Assembly: GCA_964587555.1 (NCBI GenBank)
Contig: CAZPLR010000019.1
Location: forward strand, 1-32,396
Origin: JAHHTP01 sp964587555
Lineage (GTDB): Bacteria > Bacillota > Clostridia > Oscillospirales > Ruminococcaceae
Direction: 5' to 3'
Length of the DNA stretch: 32,396 bases
The notes below the pieces were generated by a model that saw nothing but the letters and a program-made list of their open reading frames with translations, was not told the origin of the DNA and did no database searches. The position numbers and the translations under genes are program-made. This document shows positions 30,606 to 32,396 of the stretch, piece by piece (within the stretch, counting starts at the first letter, position 1; the number at the start of each line of letters is the position of its first letter).

Positions 30606-32156
30606 ATGGATGAAAAACTGCGGGTGCAGATTGGACAGATGATCTGCGCCGGATTCCCTTCGCCAGAGGTGGACGAGCAGGCGAAGGCGTTGGTGAAGGA
30701 CTTTAAAGTGGGCAACTTTCTGCTGTTTACCCGTAACGTGGTAAATGCGCCGCAGCTTTGCCGCCTCAATAATGGCCTGCGCGCGCTGGCGACGGAGGAA
30801 ACCGGAATTGCCCCGCTCATCGGCATCGATCAAGAGGGCGGCGCAGTTTCGCGCTATTATGAGGGCGCGGCGTTGATTCCGGGTGCGATGGCGCTGTCCG
30901 CCGGAGGCGCGGAGCAGATCGAGGCGGTTGGCAAACGTTTAGGGCGCGTGCTGAAGTCGGTCGGCGTGAACATCGACTTTGCGCCGGTGCTGGACGTCAA
31001 TATCGACCCGCGCAATCCGATTATCGGCAACCGTTCGTTTGGCGACGATGTGGAACATGTTTCCCGCTGCGGCATCGCCATGGTCAACGGCATGAAAAAG
31101 GCAGGCTTGATTGCTTGTGTGAAGCATTATCCGGGTCACGGCAATGTAAATGCCGATTCGCATTTAGGGCTGCCGGTCAACGCGACCCCGAAGGAAACGC
31201 TGCGCAAAACCGAGTGGGTTCCGTTTGCGAATGCGTTTGCCGCCGGTGCGGATGCGCTGATGACCGCGCATGTCCGCTACACGGATATCAGCGATCATCC
31301 GGGGACGATCACGCCGGAGATCATCACCGATCTATTGCGCGGCGAGATGCGTTTTGAGGGCATTGCGATGACCGACTGTATGGAGATGGGCGCGATCCGT
31401 TCGCTTTACGGCTGCGGCGAGGGCGCTGTAAGAGCGATCGAGGCGGGGGTGGACATCCTAACCATATCCCACACCTATGAGGCGGTCAAGGAGGCTGTTA
31501 CCGCGATATACGCGGCGGTTGAAAGCGGCAGACTCACACCGGAGCGCATTGCGCAATCCTATCGTCGGATTATGCGCATCAAGGAAAAATATGACATCGC
31601 GCATGCTGCGGCGGATGAGAGGCTAGCGGACCGGCTAGTGCATGACGAGGCGGGCATTGCCGCAAACGAGCAGATTGCCGCAAGCAGCATCACCTGCGTG
31701 AAAGACGCTCCGGTGCTGCACGAGCTTTCCGGCAAGCAGATCTCCTGCTTTGCGCCGGTATCCAGCGCGCTGACCGGTGCGGAGGACGAAAGACGGCAGC
31801 GGCTGAGTTTTGCGGAGGAGTTTGCCAAGAGTTTCCCGAACGCGAAGGCGGTCGTCACACCGCTTGACGGCATCGACGAGCAGATCAGACGCGCTGCGGC
31901 AGAGGATTATGATGTCGCCGTTGTCGGGCTTTACAACGCGGGTCTGCGGAACGGTCAGCTTGCGGTTCTTCAGGAAGTGCTCAAAACCGGCAAGCCGGTA
32001 ATCGCGGTGCTGCTCGGCGTTCCGTATGACAACCGGTTTGCACAAAACGCGGATGCGGTGATCGCCAGCTACGAGTACACCCCGCTGTCTGTTCCGGCGT
32101 TGATAAAGGCGATGAAGGATTGCCGCTATCCGGGAAAGCTGCCGGTGAAGGCGTAA
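30606..32156 (+). CDS. GH3 beta-N-acetylhexosaminidase (NagZ-like)
   Basis: Cytoplasmic exo-hydrolase of 516 residues, probably removing N-acetylglucosamine from muropeptide or chitin-type sugars. The NagZ motif set is present: PLIGIDQEGGAVSR, INIDFAPVLDVN-type NIDFAPVLDVNIDPRNPIIG, the loop CVKHYPGHGNVNADSHLGLP (catalytic Asp-His dyad) and the nucleophile Asp in GIAMTDCMEMGAI. A C-terminal alpha/beta domain of about 170 residues follows (ASSITCVKD to GVPYDNRFAQ), as in Bacillus-type NagZ. No signal peptide. ATG 30606 follows AGGAGG by about eight bases. It stands alone between its promoter and a strong terminator. Confidence 0.92.
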   Translation: MDEKLRVQIGQMICAGFPSPEVDEQAKALVKDFKVGNFLLFTRNVVNAPQLCRLNNGLRALATEETGIAPLIGIDQEGGAVSRYYEGAALIPGAMALSAGGAEQIEAVGKRLGRVLKSVGVNIDFAPVLDVNIDPRNPIIGNRSFGDDVEHVSRCGIAMVNGMKKAGLIACVKHYPGHGNVNADSHLGLPVNATPKETLRKTEWVPFANAFAAGADALMTAHVRYTDISDHPGTITPEIITDLLRGEMRFEGIAMTDCMEMGAIRSLYGCGEGAVRAIEAGVDILTISHTYEAVKEAVTAIYAAVESGRLTPERIAQSYRRIMRIKEKYDIAHAAADERLADRLVHDEAGIAANEQIAASSITCVKDAPVLHELSGKQISCFAPVSSALTGAEDERRQRLSFAEEFAKSFPNAKAVVTPLDGIDEQIRRAAAEDYDVAVVGLYNAGLRNGQLAVLQEVLKTGKPVIAVLLGVPYDNRFAQNADAVIASYEYTPLSVPALIKAMKDCRYPGKLPVKA

Positions 32157-32184
32157 GCGAAAATTTCTCGATGATTCTAATATT

Positions 32185-32218
32185 GCCCGCCCTCTGCCCG
32201 AGCAGGGGGCGGGCTTTT
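32185..32218 (+). terminator. terminator of the NagZ-like gene
   Basis: GCCCGCCCTCTGC (32185-32197) and GCAGGGGGCGGGC (32202-32214) form a 13-position stem with one mismatch and a 4-base loop, then TTTT. Confidence 0.85.
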
Positions 32219-32246
32219 GCACGCTTTTTGGGGAGGAATGAGAAAG

Positions 32247-32277
32247 GAGCAGCCCGGACGGACTGCTCTTTTTTTAG
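32247..32277. terminator. hairpin with long T-run before the right-end gene
   Basis: GAGCAG (32247-32252) and CTGCTC (32263-32268) are followed by about eight T on the plus strand. On the minus strand CCTTTCTC follows, so it may also serve the gene at 32280. Confidence 0.6.
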
Positions 32278-32279
32278 AT

Positions 32280-32396
32280 TTATTCGGATTTTTTCTTTCT
32301 TCTCACGATCAAGACCACAGCGCCGGCTAGAATCAGCACGACTGCGGCAGGGATGCCGATGCGCGGCAGCCAGAACTGCCAGACGGGGTAGTGGAA
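32280..32396 (-). CDS. C-terminal end of a membrane-anchored protein (partial)
   Basis: The last 38 codons of a gene running off the window. They end with one membrane segment (IPAAVVLILAGAVVLIV) and the basic tail RRKKKSE, then TAA at 32282-32280. Such tails occur in surface proteins with a C-terminal membrane anchor and in D,D-carboxypeptidase-like proteins; the fragment is too short to choose. The hairpin at 32247-32277 lies just downstream. Confidence 0.65.
   Translation of the reverse strand, partial: FHYPVWQFWLPRIGIPAAVVLILAGAVVLIVRRKKKSE

Noticed and set aside
1..32396. CRISPR array, prophage, insertion sequence, rRNA operon or toxin-antitoxin pair
   Set aside because: No regularly spaced repeats, integrase, transposase, terminal inverted repeats, rRNA sequence or typical small gene pair could be found.

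Overview
The window reads as a stretch of chromosome from a low-to-mid GC Bacillota (Clostridia, probably an Oscillospirales-type gut anaerobe). The basis is strong AGGAGG ribosome binding sites, frequent TTG starts, textbook sigma-A promoters (TTGACA-17-TATAAT), TGA used as a stop, and family content typical of Clostridia (YitT, DUF378, DUF4358, TmcAL, an ABC-2/GldG/DUF4340 exporter). The species assignment is inference. Two 100-base runs of N (1151-1250 and 16525-16624) are scaffold joins, so this is probably a draft or metagenome-derived assembly.

Layout. 1-700: a decayed or rearranged spot where the 5' end of a LytTR-type response regulator runs directly into the 3' end of a multidrug-type ABC transporter, flanked by a 17-bp direct repeat. 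702-1868: MATE efflux pump interrupted by the first gap. 2042-5915 (minus): malQ-glgP, a cytoplasmic maltodextrin/glycogen breakdown operon behind a perfect promoter and a candidate operator. 6132-6755 (minus): unknown lipoprotein. 7133-11600: four-gene ABC exporter operon (ATPase, ABC-2 permease, GldG-like auxiliary protein, DUF4340). 11722-12954: RlmI-type rRNA methyltransferase. 13040-13113 (minus): tRNA-Gly(CCC). 13218-14849 (minus): GH29 fucosidase-like enzyme, with two copies of a dyad motif upstream. 14909-15520 (minus): GNAT acetyltransferase broken by an in-frame TGA. 15603-16508 (minus): prephenate dehydrogenase, next to the second gap and a decayed stretch. 17099-18536 (minus): NERD protein and exonuclease III. 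18691-18894: DUF378 protein.

18979-21587: acetate kinase (minus) and the acetate-using tRNA ligase TmcAL (plus), divergent. 21665-22915 (minus): glyA. 23262-24137: YitT-family membrane protein. 24454-28120: an operon of ThuA-like protein, glycerophosphodiesterase-like protein, GH3 beta-glycosidase and a 65-residue unknown, preceded by two abutting perfect palindromes. 28228-30059 (minus): two lipoproteins (transglutaminase-like and DUF4358). 30606-32156: NagZ-like GH3 enzyme behind an operator-like dyad and a hairpin-rich leader. 32280-32396 (minus): the end of a membrane-anchored protein that runs off the window.

The recurrent theme is cytoplasmic carbohydrate breakdown: GH77, GT35, GH29, two GH3 enzymes and ThuA, none with a visible signal peptide. 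These genes would handle imported oligosaccharides. Several units carry a palindrome at or near the promoter, suggesting local sugar-responsive repressors encoded elsewhere. I found no CRISPR array, prophage, transposase or complete defence system. The most interesting material is regulatory (dyads, repeated leader element) and the gene remnants, not a clear new system.
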